Assembly: GCA_965220265.1 (NCBI GenBank)
Contig: CBDCPM010000002.1
Span: forward strand, 1 to 64,000
Reading direction: 5' to 3'
DNA from: Bin87 sp965220265
Lineage (GTDB): Bacteria > Chloroflexota > Dehalococcoidia > Lucifugimonadales > UBA3495
Length of the DNA: 64,000 nt
The stretch's first letter is position 1, and each line of letters opens with the position of its first letter. A program made the position numbers and the translations under genes. Below, one piece after another: positions 1 to 8,126 of this stretch. The notes below the pieces were generated by a model. The model was not told the DNA's origin. It saw only the letters and a program-made list of their open reading frames with translations, and searched no databases.

Positions 1-786
1 CCACTACCGCCTTGCCCCGGTTCCGTCGCCGGAAGTACCGCTGGTTGGGGGTGCTGAAAGTCCACACGTAGCCGTTGTGTCCATCCTGTCGCCAACCCGT
101 CTCATCGGCGTGGACCACCGGACTGCCTCGGACCTGTTCCAGGATGTCCGCCACCACCCGTTGGGCCTGGCCAGCCACTTGCGGTGTGGCCGCCACGATG
201 GCCCCCAGGCTGAGTTGCAGCCCATGCACGGTATCCAGGCGCCACCGGATGGTGCGCAACGGCAGCCTGGCTTCCTCCCGCAGGACCGCAATCAGGCTGA
301 TGACGTTGATCCCCAGGCGCTGCTTGCCCATCACCACGCCGTCCAGTTGCGCTTTGGGAACACAGCAGCGTCGGCAGCGGGGACAGGTGCGGGCCAGGTA
401 AACGTGCTCGGTTACCTGCGCCGGAACCTGCGGCAGGTCGATCACCTCCCGAGTGCGCTGGGCCCAACCCCCAGACAACTGGGTCCCGCAGTCGGGACAC
501 TGCTCCACCACATGCTCCACTCGGTGGGTGGGCGTCATACGGGCTCGGGCAAAGCCGTGCGGTCGGGGTTTGCGAGGTTCCTTGGACTGGGAGGTTCCTT
601 GGACTGGGCTGGCTTCCGGTCTGCTTGGGGTTTCAGACCGGGCATCCGGCGGGAGCCTTTGGGTTTGGCTTGCCCTTCCAACTGGGTAATGCATTTCTCC
701 AGCCGCTCAATGCTGGCCTGCTGTCGGACGATGATGCCAATCAAAACATCCCGGTCGGCAGTCCTGAGATCAATTTCGCTATCCAG
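1..786 (-). pseudogene. IS66 transposase (TnpC-type), frameshifted and start-altered
   Basis: The fragment covers the N-terminal leucine-zipper-like region, the zinc-finger-like CPDCGTQLSGGW motif and the start of the DDE domain (HADETGW), running off the window start in frame. Two lesions are visible. A 17-bp exact tandem duplication (575-591 and 592-608) shifts the frame; deleting one unit restores a continuous protein matching the other copies (PRKPRPHGFARARM). The start codon that is ATG in the three other copies reads CTG at 784-786. No intact reading frame remains in the visible part, so this copy could move only with transposase supplied in trans. Confidence 0.88.
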
Positions 787-875
787 CCCAGTTATATGAC
801 ATAACCACCACCCTCAGCGCCAGCCACCCGCACACCAAGTTCCGCCAATTCGCCTCACCAACTCTGAACAGTTAC
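1..875 (-). mobile_element. IS66-family element, copy 1, cut by the window start
   Basis: The transposase-upstream end of an IS66-family element lies on the minus strand. Its terminal inverted repeat, read inwards, is GTAACTGTTCAGAGTTGG and ends at 875; it matches the ends of the copies at 38514, 41240 and 46239. The 51-bp stretch from the AATTGG motif to the ATG of the conserved TTATGTCATATA box has the same length as in copy 2. The other end lies outside the window, so the 8-bp target duplication cannot be tested; the bases outside the end are CGGCGCGG (876-883). Only one transposase gene is evident, as in the single-gene ISBst12-like branch of IS66. The element ends 15 bp before the apt promoter. 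Confidence 0.9.
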
Positions 876-890
876 CGGCGCGGTTGTCTG

Positions 891-919
891 TTGACTGTAC
901 AACCCACTGCTAATAGACT
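891..919 (+). promoter_or_regulatory. sigma70-type promoter for apt
   Basis: TTGACT (891-896) and TAGACT (914-919) are separated by 17 bp, matching the -35 and -10 consensus at 5/6 and 4/6. The expected start of transcription is near 926, about 55 bp before apt. The box lies just outside the IS66 end at 875, so the insertion left it intact. Motif match only. Confidence 0.5.
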
Positions 920-979
920 ATTTTCCGCCCTGCTGCGGGCAACATTAGCGCCGCAGTGGTGGGTGCTTGTATCGTCGCC

Positions 980-1510
980 ATGCCAATCGACCTAGCTGCA
1001 CATATTCGGAACATCCCCGACTTCCCGATTCACGGGGTGCAGTTCAAGGACATCACGTCGTTGCTCCTGTCGCCGGAAGCTTTCAACGAGGCCATCGACC
1101 GCATGGTGGATTTGGCCGGCAAGAGACAGGTGGACTGCCTGGCGGCCGTGGATTCCAGAGGGTTCATTTTCGCCGCTCCGATGGCTACGCGGATGGGATT
1201 GCCGCTGGTACTGTTGCGCAAAGCGGGCAAGCTGCCCGGTTCGACCCTGTCCTACGAGTACAGCCTGGAATACGGGCAGGCCTCCCTGGAAGTTCACGCC
1301 GAAGACGTGACGCCGGGGGCCCGCGTATTGATTATCGATGACCTAGTGGCCACGGGAGGCAGTCTCGAGGCGGCGGCAAAACTGATCGAAAAAGCTGGCG
1401 GCTACACCGCTGGCATCGGTGTCGTCATAGAACTGATTGGTCTCGGCGGCCGGCAGGCGTTGGCCGATTACGACCTCTTTTCCCTGGTCACGTTTGAAGT
1501 GGATGAATAG
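980..1510 (+). CDS. apt: Adenine phosphoribosyltransferase
   Basis: This 176-residue type I phosphoribosyltransferase converts adenine and PRPP to AMP in the cytoplasm. The N-terminal pattern IPDFPIHGVQFKDIT is typical of Apt, and the PRPP-binding loop VLIIDDLVATGGS is complete near residues 116-128. The ATG at 980 fits the family's N-terminus; a GTG at 956 would add eight residues, and neither has a clear Shine-Dalgarno sequence. A promoter lies at 891-919. Adenine released by the MtnP encoded at 8127 is a plausible substrate, which links apt to the methylthioadenosine salvage genes downstream. Confidence 0.93.
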   Translation: MPIDLAAHIRNIPDFPIHGVQFKDITSLLLSPEAFNEAIDRMVDLAGKRQVDCLAAVDSRGFIFAAPMATRMGLPLVLLRKAGKLPGSTLSYEYSLEYGQASLEVHAEDVTPGARVLIIDDLVATGGSLEAAAKLIEKAGGYTAGIGVVIELIGLGGRQALADYDLFSLVTFEVDE

Positions 1511-1552
1511 GCCGTTCGCGGCATCTGCAGCGCACTCAGGAGGATTTCAGCA

Positions 1553-2425
1553 ATGGCAGACAAAGCAACCATCGGCAACGTGGAAGTTACCGCCGTCATC
1601 GACATGGTCCCGCCGCCGCGAGAACCCTCGGCGATGTTCCCCGACGTCCCCGATGGCGCATGGGCGGCTTACCAGGACACCCTGGAAGACGGGCAACTGC
1701 AGCTCTACTACGGCGTCTTTCTTCTCAAGACTTCGGAGCACGTCATACTGGTGGACACCGGCATGGGACCCGGTCCGCATCCTGACCGCGGCAATGTCAC
1801 CGGGAACCTCTACGAGGAACTGCGCCCCCACCTGGAGTCCAACGTGGGCGTGAACAACACCAACGTCGGACCGAGTGACTCTGTCAACTACATCATCCAC
1901 ACCCACCTGCACGGCGACCACGTGGGCTGGAACCTACGGTACTCCGGCGGTATGCCGGCGCCCAACTTCCGGCGTGCCCGCTACGTCATGTCGCGGCCCG
2001 ACTACGACTATTTCACGTCGGAAGAGGGTCGCCAGCGTTATCCGTACATCGACCGGCAGGTGATGCCCCTGCGCCGCCTGCGCCTCCAGCAGATCCTGGA
2101 GGAACCGGAGCACGTCATCAGCGACGAGATTTCGATCGCTCCCGCTCCGGGACACACCCCAGGCCACCAGGTGGTGCTGATCAACTCCAACGGCCAGCGC
2201 GGCGTCGTCATGGGCGACGTGCTCCACACCATCGCCCAGATATCCGAACCGACTTGGTGCGCCGGAGTTGACACCGACAAGGAGCAATCCGCCGCCTCCC
2301 GGGGCCGTCTGCTGGACGCCGCCGAAGAGGGAGACTGGATTATCTGCGCCGGACACTTCCCGCCCGGCAAGCAGATCGGCAAGATCGCCCGCGTGGACGG
2401 CAAGCGGGTCTGGCAACCGCTGTAA
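1553..2425 (+). CDS. Metallo-beta-lactamase-fold hydrolase
   Basis: The protein has 290 residues. It carries the metal-binding signature THLHGDHVGW (HxHxDH, near residues 120-129) and a later PGHTPGHQ motif supplying further ligands. This arrangement is typical of MBL-fold hydrolases of the quorum-lactonase, glyoxalase II and related groups. There is no signal peptide, so it is probably cytoplasmic with two metal ions. The start follows an AGGAGG-like ribosome-binding site about 8 bp away and lies 42 bp after apt, so the two may be co-transcribed. The substrate cannot be deduced. A palindromic repeat follows at 2444-2470. Confidence 0.85.
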   Translation: MADKATIGNVEVTAVIDMVPPPREPSAMFPDVPDGAWAAYQDTLEDGQLQLYYGVFLLKTSEHVILVDTGMGPGPHPDRGNVTGNLYEELRPHLESNVGVNNTNVGPSDSVNYIIHTHLHGDHVGWNLRYSGGMPAPNFRRARYVMSRPDYDYFTSEEGRQRYPYIDRQVMPLRRLRLQQILEEPEHVISDEISIAPAPGHTPGHQVVLINSNGQRGVVMGDVLHTIAQISEPTWCAGVDTDKEQSAASRGRLLDAAEEGDWIICAGHFPPGKQIGKIARVDGKRVWQPL

Positions 2426-2443
2426 GCGCGAAGCAACGAGAGA

Positions 2444-2470
2444 GTAGGGGCGAATGATATCCGCCCCTAC
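2444..2470. repeat. Dispersed GGGGCGAATGA palindrome, copy 1
   Basis: The 9-bp arms GTAGGGGCG and CGCCCCTAC enclose AATGATATC between two plus-strand genes. The element shares the core AGGGGCGAATGA with palindromes at 37418-37443 and 54139-54162. It may act as a weak transcription end or a REP-like repeat; it has no T-tract. Confidence 0.75.
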
Positions 2471-2496
2471 CAGTTTCCGGATAGGCAAGCAGCCAA

Positions 2497-3219
2497 ATGA
2501 CACGACTACGGAACCTCCTGGAACGGATTGAATCGGGCAGCGGCCCTTCGCTGGGGTTCGGCTCCGTGCAATCGGGACGGCTGCCCGGCATGGCGCTGAT
2601 CGCCCGCTGCTCTGGAGACATCGAGGCGGCCCTCGCGTCTGCCGCCGGCGTTGCAGACGCGGTGGTCATCGCATCGCCGGGGCTCACCCCCGATGCGCTC
2701 CCCGAACTGGAGCACGGCGTTTGGGGCATGGGGGGCGTTCCACTGGAACCCGAGGGCATTCGCAACTGGCAGTCCGCCGGAGCGGATTTCACCGTGTCTC
2801 CGCTGGCCGGTGCGCTGGTGGATGCCATAGACCTGGCCGAACCGCAGATGACCCACGGGGCGCGCATTCCCGACGATGTGGATGAGCACCTCTGGCGCAT
2901 TCTGGCGGGCACGCCATTGGACTTCCTGGTGCTGGATAAGTCTGCAATGACCGGCCCCTGGACCTTGGCCGATCTGGGCCAGGTGGCCGACGCAGCCCGC
3001 CGCACCGACAAGTACCAGGTTGTACGGGTCGGCGTGCGACCCTCGGCCAACGAGCTACTGGCGCTGCGTCAGGCCGGCACCGTGGCTATCGTCGCCGAGG
3101 CCAATGACCTTGGAGCGGAAGGACTGGCCGGCCTAAAGGCCGACCTGATGGCGCTGCCTCGCGTGCAGCCCGCATCGCGTCGCGGGGGGCGGTCCGGCCT
3201 GGAAAACTCTTCTACGTGA
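2497..3219 (+). CDS. Conserved-looking protein of unknown function
   Basis: This 240-residue protein is not one I recognise. It is rich in Ala, Leu and Asp, has no membrane segment or signal peptide, and alternates short hydrophobic strands with helices (for example VVIASPGLTP and DFLVLDKSAMTGPW), a pattern compatible with an alpha/beta barrel. Its TGA stop overlaps the GTG start of the M50 protease in a GTGA junction, so the two are very likely translationally coupled. That suggests a role linked to the protease or simply shared expression; function is not inferred. Confidence 0.8.
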   Translation: MTRLRNLLERIESGSGPSLGFGSVQSGRLPGMALIARCSGDIEAALASAAGVADAVVIASPGLTPDALPELEHGVWGMGGVPLEPEGIRNWQSAGADFTVSPLAGALVDAIDLAEPQMTHGARIPDDVDEHLWRILAGTPLDFLVLDKSAMTGPWTLADLGQVADAARRTDKYQVVRVGVRPSANELLALRQAGTVAIVAEANDLGAEGLAGLKADLMALPRVQPASRRGGRSGLENSST

Positions 3220-3914
3220 TCCTTCAGAGCCTTGACCTGCTGCGGGAGAACCCGGTTGCGTTCGTCCTGGTGATCGGCATCGGGCTGCTTGGTCTGATCG
3301 TCGGGTTCACCGTCCACGAGTTCAGCCACGCGCTGACGTCCCACATCGAGGGGGATGACACCGCTCGGCGTATGGGTCGGCTGACTTTCAACCCCATCAA
3401 GCACATCGACCTGCTCGGATTCATCCTGCTCATGGTGGTGGGTTTCGGGTGGGCCAAGCCGGTGCAAGTCGATCCCTACAACCTGCGGCACGGGCGGCTC
3501 GGGATGTCGATGGTGGCGCTGGCCGGGCCGTTGTCCAACTTCGTGCTGGCCTTTGTACTGGGGTTGGTGTTCCGCTTCGAACTGCTGCCGGTGGTCACCG
3601 ACACGCGGTTCGTTTCTGGGATCGTTGATGTCCTAGGCTTTGCCGCGTTCCTCGCGATATTTTTCAACCTGATCCTGGGCATATTCAACCTGATTCCCCT
3701 TCCGCCGCTGGACGGTAGCAAGGTGGTCGGAGGTTTGCTCCCCGGGTCCCTCTACCGGTCGCACCTGCAGTTCGAGCGTTACGGTTGGATCCCCTTGATG
3801 GCGCTGATAGGTGTCAACCTCTTCTTGAGCTACGCCTTCGGCATCAACTTCCTGGGCCGGATACTCATTCAGCCCGCGTTGTTCGTATTCCGATTGGCCA
3901 CCGGGTTGGGTTAG
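3216..3914 (+). CDS. Site-2-type M50 metallopeptidase, integral membrane
   Basis: The 232-residue protein has several membrane segments. The zinc-binding HEFSH (HExxH) lies near residues 34-38 inside a membrane helix, and the second M50 motif NLIPLPPLDGSK lies near residues 152-163. It belongs to the compact PDZ-less group of site-2 proteases (SpoIVFB or YwhC-like) rather than full RseP. The GTG start at 3216 overlaps the preceding stop. The physiological substrate is unknown; the family cleaves membrane-anchored regulators within the bilayer. A strong 46-nt hairpin follows the stop. Confidence 0.9.
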   Translation: MILQSLDLLRENPVAFVLVIGIGLLGLIVGFTVHEFSHALTSHIEGDDTARRMGRLTFNPIKHIDLLGFILLMVVGFGWAKPVQVDPYNLRHGRLGMSMVALAGPLSNFVLAFVLGLVFRFELLPVVTDTRFVSGIVDVLGFAAFLAIFFNLILGIFNLIPLPPLDGSKVVGGLLPGSLYRSHLQFERYGWIPLMALIGVNLFLSYAFGINFLGRILIQPALFVFRLATGLG

Positions 3915-3928
3915 TCCACGCTCGCATC

Positions 3929-3974
3929 GGGAAAACTGCGGGGGCGGATCTCGATCCGCCCCCGCAGTTTTCCC
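3929..3974. terminator. Perfect 22-bp-stem hairpin between convergent genes
   Basis: Arms 3929-3950 and 3953-3974 are exact reverse complements, with a GC-rich core flanked by AAAA and TTTT segments. The hairpin sits between the plus-strand protease gene and the minus-strand flavin-binding protein gene. The A and T blocks inside the outer stem put a U-run at the 3' side for both directions, so it can end transcription either way. Confidence 0.8.
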
Positions 3975-3990
3975 TGTTGTAGTCTGGAGG

Positions 3991-4584
3991 CTACGGGCGC
4001 AATGGGATCGGCCGGTTGGCCTGGTTCTCCGCGATCTGGTCGGTGTCCCAAAGCTTGGCGAAGTTGTAGGCCCGGGGGCAGTGGCCGTAGGACTCCTCGA
4101 CGTTGATGATGACGCCCTGCAGGTGCTTGGCGTTGTCGTCGGTCCAATAGAGTTCCAGCTCCACCTTCTGCCGTTCCAACTCCTCCTTGCTCACGATGGT
4201 CACCGTACCGTTGACCCGCACAGTGTCGTTGACGCCGGGGATCATGAACAGCAAGCCGACATGGGGGTTGGAGTCCATGTTCTGGTAGGACTGGAACAGG
4301 CGGTTGCCGGCGACGTCGGGCAGGAGGAGCCGTGTGCTGTCGATCACCTTAACGAAGCCGGGCTTGCCGCCCTTGGGGGAGGCGTCGCAGTTGCCGTCTG
4401 GGTCGGAGGATGCCATTACGATGAAGGGCGCGGCAGCGATGAACTTCTGCACGAATTCGGACATTTCGCCCTTTACTTTGATCTTGGCGCGGGGGCTCAT
4501 TTCGCCGAACTCGTTGTTGAACCGGCTCGCCTCTTGTTCTATGGTGCAGAGGTCGTCGGCTGTTGCGGCAGCGGTGGTGGTCAT
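3991..4584 (-). CDS. Pyridoxamine 5'-phosphate oxidase-family FMN-binding protein
   Basis: The 197-residue protein has the split-barrel pattern of the PNPOx-like family: FIVMASSDPDGNCDASPKGG near residues 53-72 and HVGLLFMIPGVNDTVRVNG further on. Members bind FMN (or F420 or haem) and reduce or protect small molecules. It is not the vitamin B6 enzyme itself, because the PdxH C-terminal motifs are absent. The start at 4584 is chosen for a GGGAGG ribosome-binding site about 10 bp upstream; a longer frame exists but overlaps the region holding the mtnA promoter. It runs opposite to its neighbours. Confidence 0.85.
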   Translation of the reverse strand: MTTTAAATADDLCTIEQEASRFNNEFGEMSPRAKIKVKGEMSEFVQKFIAAAPFIVMASSDPDGNCDASPKGGKPGFVKVIDSTRLLLPDVAGNRLFQSYQNMDSNPHVGLLFMIPGVNDTVRVNGTVTIVSKEELERQKVELELYWTDDNAKHLQGVIINVEESYGHCPRAYNFAKLWDTDQIAENQANRPIPLRP

Positions 4585-4710
4585 TTTCGCAAACCCTCCC
4601 GGCTTTGTGTTCTCTGGGTGATGGCGCACAGAATACCGGATTCGGCTCCAATGCGCCACCGGCCAGCGTGCGATAGAGAGGCTGTAAGGGCGACGAAATT
4701 CGCCGTTACC

Positions 4711-4739
4711 TTGACAAATCCCGCCCCGGCAGGTAACAT
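4711..4739 (+). promoter_or_regulatory. Promoter of the SAM-I riboswitch and mtnA transcript
   Basis: TTGACA (4711-4716) and TAACAT (4734-4739) are 17 bp apart, a full-consensus -35 box with a 4/6 -10 box. The same -10 hexamer TAACAT occurs in the rpsL promoter at 38469-38474. An imperfect palindrome (4684-4693 with 4700-4709) lies just upstream. Predicted transcription would begin near 4746, before the riboswitch. Confidence 0.8.
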
Positions 4740-4773
4740 TGATAGCAGTTAAAAACTGCATACGCTGCTGGAA

Positions 4774-4920
4774 CCCTTATTCAGACAGGCGGAGGGAACG
4801 GCCCTGTGAAGCCTGGCAACCTGTCTCGCTCACCCCGCGGGATGAGGTGCTAAATCCGGCGTCCCCCCACGGCGTGGCGCGATCATCGCGATCACCGAGT
4901 GGCGTGACGAAAGATGAGGG
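4774..4920 (+). promoter_or_regulatory. SAM-I (S-box) riboswitch aptamer
   Basis: The consensus blocks of the SAM-I aptamer occur in order: CTTAT (4776), GGCGGAGGGAACGGCCC, TGAAGCC, GGCAACC, GGTGCTAAATCC, and AAGATGAG at the 3' end. P1 pairs 4774-4780 with 4914-4920 (seven pairs, one G-U). The 3' strand of P1 and the next bases (GGGAGG, 4918-4923) can also pair with CCTCCC (4939-4944) in the arm of the downstream terminator. This gives a classic exclusive switch: high SAM favours P1 and termination. The controlled gene is mtnA. Confidence 0.93.
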
Positions 4921-4934
4921 AGGATTGTGAAGAT

Positions 4935-4968
4935 GGCCCCTCCCGGTGCGGGTGGGTCTTTATTTTTG
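4935..4968 (+). terminator. Riboswitch-controlled intrinsic terminator
   Basis: A GC-rich stem (GGCCC...CCC with GGG...GGGTC, loop GGTGC) is followed by CTTTATTTTTG. Its 5' arm overlaps the predicted antiterminator partner of riboswitch P1, so it should form when SAM is bound. It lies about 85 bp before the mtnA start. Confidence 0.85.
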
Positions 4969-5053
4969 TCTGGGCGGTACGCAGAGTCCGCCAGGATGCT
5001 CGCGCAGCGTAGCACAGGACGCCACCGGCGCACTTCACATAGTTTACCTATTT

Positions 5054-6097
5054 ATGACCGAAATTCGCCCAATCAACTGGACTGATGGTCGCCTGGAACT
5101 ATTGGACCAGACGGTTCTGCCCCACGAGCATGTTACCGTACGCATTACCGATTACCGCGTCGCTGCCGCTGCAATCACCGAGATGCGTGTTCGTGGCGCT
5201 CCCGCCATCGGGGTGACCGCGGGCTACGCAATGGTGCTGGCCGCCGCAGAGTTGCAATCCCGGGAGCGGGATCACTTCATCGCCGCGCTGCGGGAGGCCG
5301 GAGCCCATATCGCCGCTGCACGGCCCACCGCCGTCAACCTGGGTTGGGCCGTGCGCCGGATGCTCCGCGTCGCCGAGGCTGAGCCTGACCCGGGCAGCAT
5401 CCGGCCCCGACTGGAGGAGGAGGCCCGCCGCATCCAGGAGGAGGACGAGGCCATCAACAGGCGGATCGGCGAGCACGGCCGCGCCCTGATGCCGGTTGAC
5501 GGTCAAGGAGTGCTGACCCACTGCAACACGGGGGCACTGGCGACGTCCGCTTTCGGAACGGCGCTGGGTGTCATCCGGGCGGGCTGGGAGGCTGGAGGCA
5601 GGTTCAACGTCTACAACACAGAGACCAGGCCGTGGTTGCAAGGCGCGCGCCTCACCTCCTGGGAGTTCCAGCAGCTGGGGATACCCGCTACCCTCATCGC
5701 CGACTCTGCGGCTGGCGTGCTGATGCAGAAGGGCGAGGTGTCGTGCGTTATCACCGGGGCCGATCGCATCGCAGCCAACGGCGACACCGCCAACAAGGTG
5801 GGCACGTACTCGCTGGCGGTGCTGGCCCACGAAAACGGCATTCCCTTCTACATAGCCGCGCCCACCAGCACGGTGGACATGGCCATTGCCCATGGCGACA
5901 ACATTGCCATCGAGGAGCGGCCACAGCATGAGGTGACGGGCTACGGCGGTACGCCCACTGCCCCGGAAGGCACTCCCGCCTATAACCCCGCGTTCGACGT
6001 GACCCCGCACCGCTACATCGCCGGCATCGTCACCGAAACGATGGTATGCCGGCCGCCCTACACCGAATCGTTGCGGCAGGCTGTGGACGCCGCCTGA
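5054..6097 (+). CDS. mtnA: S-methyl-5-thioribose-1-phosphate isomerase
   Basis: This 347-residue cytoplasmic enzyme converts methylthioribose-1-phosphate to methylthioribulose-1-phosphate in the methionine salvage pathway. It belongs to the eIF2B-like isomerase family. MRVRGAPAIGVTAGY, LTHCNTGALAT (catalytic Cys), VYNTETRPWLQGARLT, ITGADRIAANGDTANKVGTY and PFYIAAPTSTVD all match MtnA; the Asp in GADR is the expected catalytic acid. The start at 5054 fits the family; an upstream in-frame extension would run through the riboswitch terminator. Expression should rise when SAM is low. Confidence 0.95.
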   Translation: MTEIRPINWTDGRLELLDQTVLPHEHVTVRITDYRVAAAAITEMRVRGAPAIGVTAGYAMVLAAAELQSRERDHFIAALREAGAHIAAARPTAVNLGWAVRRMLRVAEAEPDPGSIRPRLEEEARRIQEEDEAINRRIGEHGRALMPVDGQGVLTHCNTGALATSAFGTALGVIRAGWEAGGRFNVYNTETRPWLQGARLTSWEFQQLGIPATLIADSAAGVLMQKGEVSCVITGADRIAANGDTANKVGTYSLAVLAHENGIPFYIAAPTSTVDMAIAHGDNIAIEERPQHEVTGYGGTPTAPEGTPAYNPAFDVTPHRYIAGIVTETMVCRPPYTESLRQAVDAA

Positions 6098-6130
6098 CTT
6101 CGTCGTCCGCCCTGCCCCCGGATGTAATCC

Positions 6131-7237
6131 ATGACCATCGAGAAACAGACACGCCTGCGCATGGGGCGCACCGGCCTCACCGCCTGCGACCCGGAACGCG
6201 CCTGCCCAGGCTACACGCTATACGCGCCGATGTCCGGCAACGGAGAGGTCTACCTGCTGGACATGAACGGCGAGGTAGCCCACCAATGGCAGATGCCCTA
6301 TCCGCCCGGCCTCTACGGCTACCTGCTACCCAACGGCAACCTGTTCTACGGCGGCAAGGTGCGGGACGACGGCGGCTGGGACACCTTCGAGGCGCTCAAG
6401 CGGTTCAAAGGCGGGATCATGCTGGAGGTGGACTGGGACGGCAACATCGTATGGGAGCACCGCGACTCCTACCATCACCACGATGCGCGGCGCACCGAAT
6501 CGGGCGGCTGCCTCTACATGACGGTGGAGCGGATGGACGACGCCCAGACTGCCACGATCAAGGGCGGGCAGCCCGGTTCCGAGACTCGGGACGAATATAC
6601 GGGGATGTGGAGCGACGTGCTGGTGGAGGTGGACGCCAACGGCAACCGGGTGTGGGAATGGCACGCCGCCGAGCATTTGGATCCCGAGACCCACGTCATC
6701 ACCTTCAACGACCATCGGGACGAGTGGAGCCACGGTAACACGGTGGTGCCGCTGCCCGACAACCGGGTGATGTTCAGCTTCCGAAATATCTCCACCGTGG
6801 GGATCATCGACAAGGCCAGCGGAAAAATCCAGTGGCAGATCGGCGATGACGTGCTGGCGCAACAGCACGACCCGTCGATGCTGGACAACGGCAACGTGCT
6901 GATCTACGACAACGGCTCCCACAGCCGGCACAGCCCGCTGCCGGCATCCCGCGTCATCGAGGTGGATACGGCGACCAATGAGATTGTCTGGCAGTACCAG
7001 GACAGCCCTCCTTTCAACTTCTTCAGCGCGTACATCTCGGGGGCGCGCCGCCTGCCCAACGGCAACACGCTGATCACCGAGGGCCAGGTTGGCCGCATCT
7101 TCCAGGTGACACCGGACGGCGATGTGGTCTGGGAGTACATCAACCCGCATTTCGCCGCCAACGAGCAGGGCTTCATGGTCAACAGTGTCTTTCGCTCGAC
7201 CCACTATCTGCCCGAAGCGGTACCGCAGTTGCGCTGA
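6131..7237 (+). CDS. Arylsulfotransferase-like (ASST) beta-propeller protein
   Basis: The 368-residue protein consists of repeated strands of the form GEVxxxW: VYLLDMNGEVAHQWQMP, GGIMLEVDWDGNIVWEHRD, DVLVEVDANGNRVWEWH, IIDKASGKIQWQIGDD and VIEVDTATNEIVWQYQ. These resemble the arylsulfotransferase/PQQ-like beta-propeller fold. Several conserved histidines follow (SYHHHDARR, DEWSHGNTV, QHDPSMLDNGN), as in ASST where a histidine carries the sulfate. Classical ASST is periplasmic, but no signal peptide is present here, so a cytoplasmic role is inferred. The gene follows mtnA by 33 bp. Substrate unknown. Confidence 0.75.
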   Translation: MTIEKQTRLRMGRTGLTACDPERACPGYTLYAPMSGNGEVYLLDMNGEVAHQWQMPYPPGLYGYLLPNGNLFYGGKVRDDGGWDTFEALKRFKGGIMLEVDWDGNIVWEHRDSYHHHDARRTESGGCLYMTVERMDDAQTATIKGGQPGSETRDEYTGMWSDVLVEVDANGNRVWEWHAAEHLDPETHVITFNDHRDEWSHGNTVVPLPDNRVMFSFRNISTVGIIDKASGKIQWQIGDDVLAQQHDPSMLDNGNVLIYDNGSHSRHSPLPASRVIEVDTATNEIVWQYQDSPPFNFFSAYISGARRLPNGNTLITEGQVGRIFQVTPDGDVVWEYINPHFAANEQGFMVNSVFRSTHYLPEAVPQLR

Positions 7238-7437
7238 AAGGAACTCCTGATGGCGGCCCGACAAACCGACGACTCGGTGGCTGGCATGGCGGTCCGAACC
7301 GCCCAGTCGTACGGATACCACTAACGGCCGGCATGGCGGCGACGAGCCGACCGAAATATCCAACCAACAGCGACTCTCGCTCAACCAACCAAATGCTCTT
7401 TGACAATTCACACCTACACTGAACGGCAATCCACCTG

Positions 7438-8076
7438 ATGACAACCTGGCAGTCCGACATCTACGGAGAAAGTGAACCGCTCGCCGGCGACCTGGCGCGC
7501 GGCGCGTACATTTCCGTGGCGCGCATCATCGTGCTGTCCGTCATCAGCATGGGCCTCTACTGGCTCTATTGGATGTACCGCACCTGGAAGCAGTACCGCG
7601 ATCACACCGTCGAGATGGCGGCTGAAAGCGGGGTAACCCACCATCCGGTGTGGCACGGGCTGACCCAGATCGTGCCGGTGTACGGCTTTTTCCGTTACCA
7701 CGCCCACATTCGTCAGTACAAGGAACTGATGGAGGAACGCGGCATACCCGACAGCCTGGACGTGGGACTGCTCACCACCGTGGTCGTGATCAACGGGATA
7801 GTGGGCATCGCCGCGGGGACCATGCGGAGCCCCGACCCGCCCACCGGCGACCCCGCCAACGTTGTGGTGTTCCTGTCTGGCGTCATTCTCAGCATCATTG
7901 CCCTGATCGTGACCATCGTTGTCCTGTGCGTCATGCAGTCCAGCCTCAACAGTTACTGGGCCAGCGTGGACAGCCGTCTAACGCAGTCCGCCCGCTTCGG
8001 AAAGGGCGAAGTGGTGTGCATCGTTCTGGGCGTCCTTTTCTGGCTCGGCGTCGTCGCCGACATCATCTGGACATAA
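7438..8076 (+). CDS. DUF4234-like multi-pass membrane protein
   Basis: The 212-residue protein has about four hydrophobic segments: IIVLSVISMGLYWLYWMYRTW near residues 28-48, then segments near 108-128, 140-165 and 193-211. The first segment with SMGLYWLYWMYRTWKQ resembles the DUF4234 family of small membrane proteins. Function is unknown. It lies between the ASST-like gene and mtnP; the 200-bp gap before it holds a small GGCGGT/ACCGCC hairpin (7288-7303) without a T-tract and no gene. Confidence 0.7.
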   Translation: MTTWQSDIYGESEPLAGDLARGAYISVARIIVLSVISMGLYWLYWMYRTWKQYRDHTVEMAAESGVTHHPVWHGLTQIVPVYGFFRYHAHIRQYKELMEERGIPDSLDVGLLTTVVVINGIVGIAAGTMRSPDPPTGDPANVVVFLSGVILSIIALIVTIVVLCVMQSSLNSYWASVDSRLTQSARFGKGEVVCIVLGVLFWLGVVADIIWT

Positions 8077-8126
8077 CCGTCAGCGCTCTGTCCAACCAAC
8101 CCTCGGACATTTAGGAAATCACTTTA

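Noticed and set aside
77..799. A 240-codon plus-strand open frame over the IS66 copy 1 region
   Set aside because: It is antisense to the IS66 transposase frame; the same mirror frames appear over every IS66 copy here.
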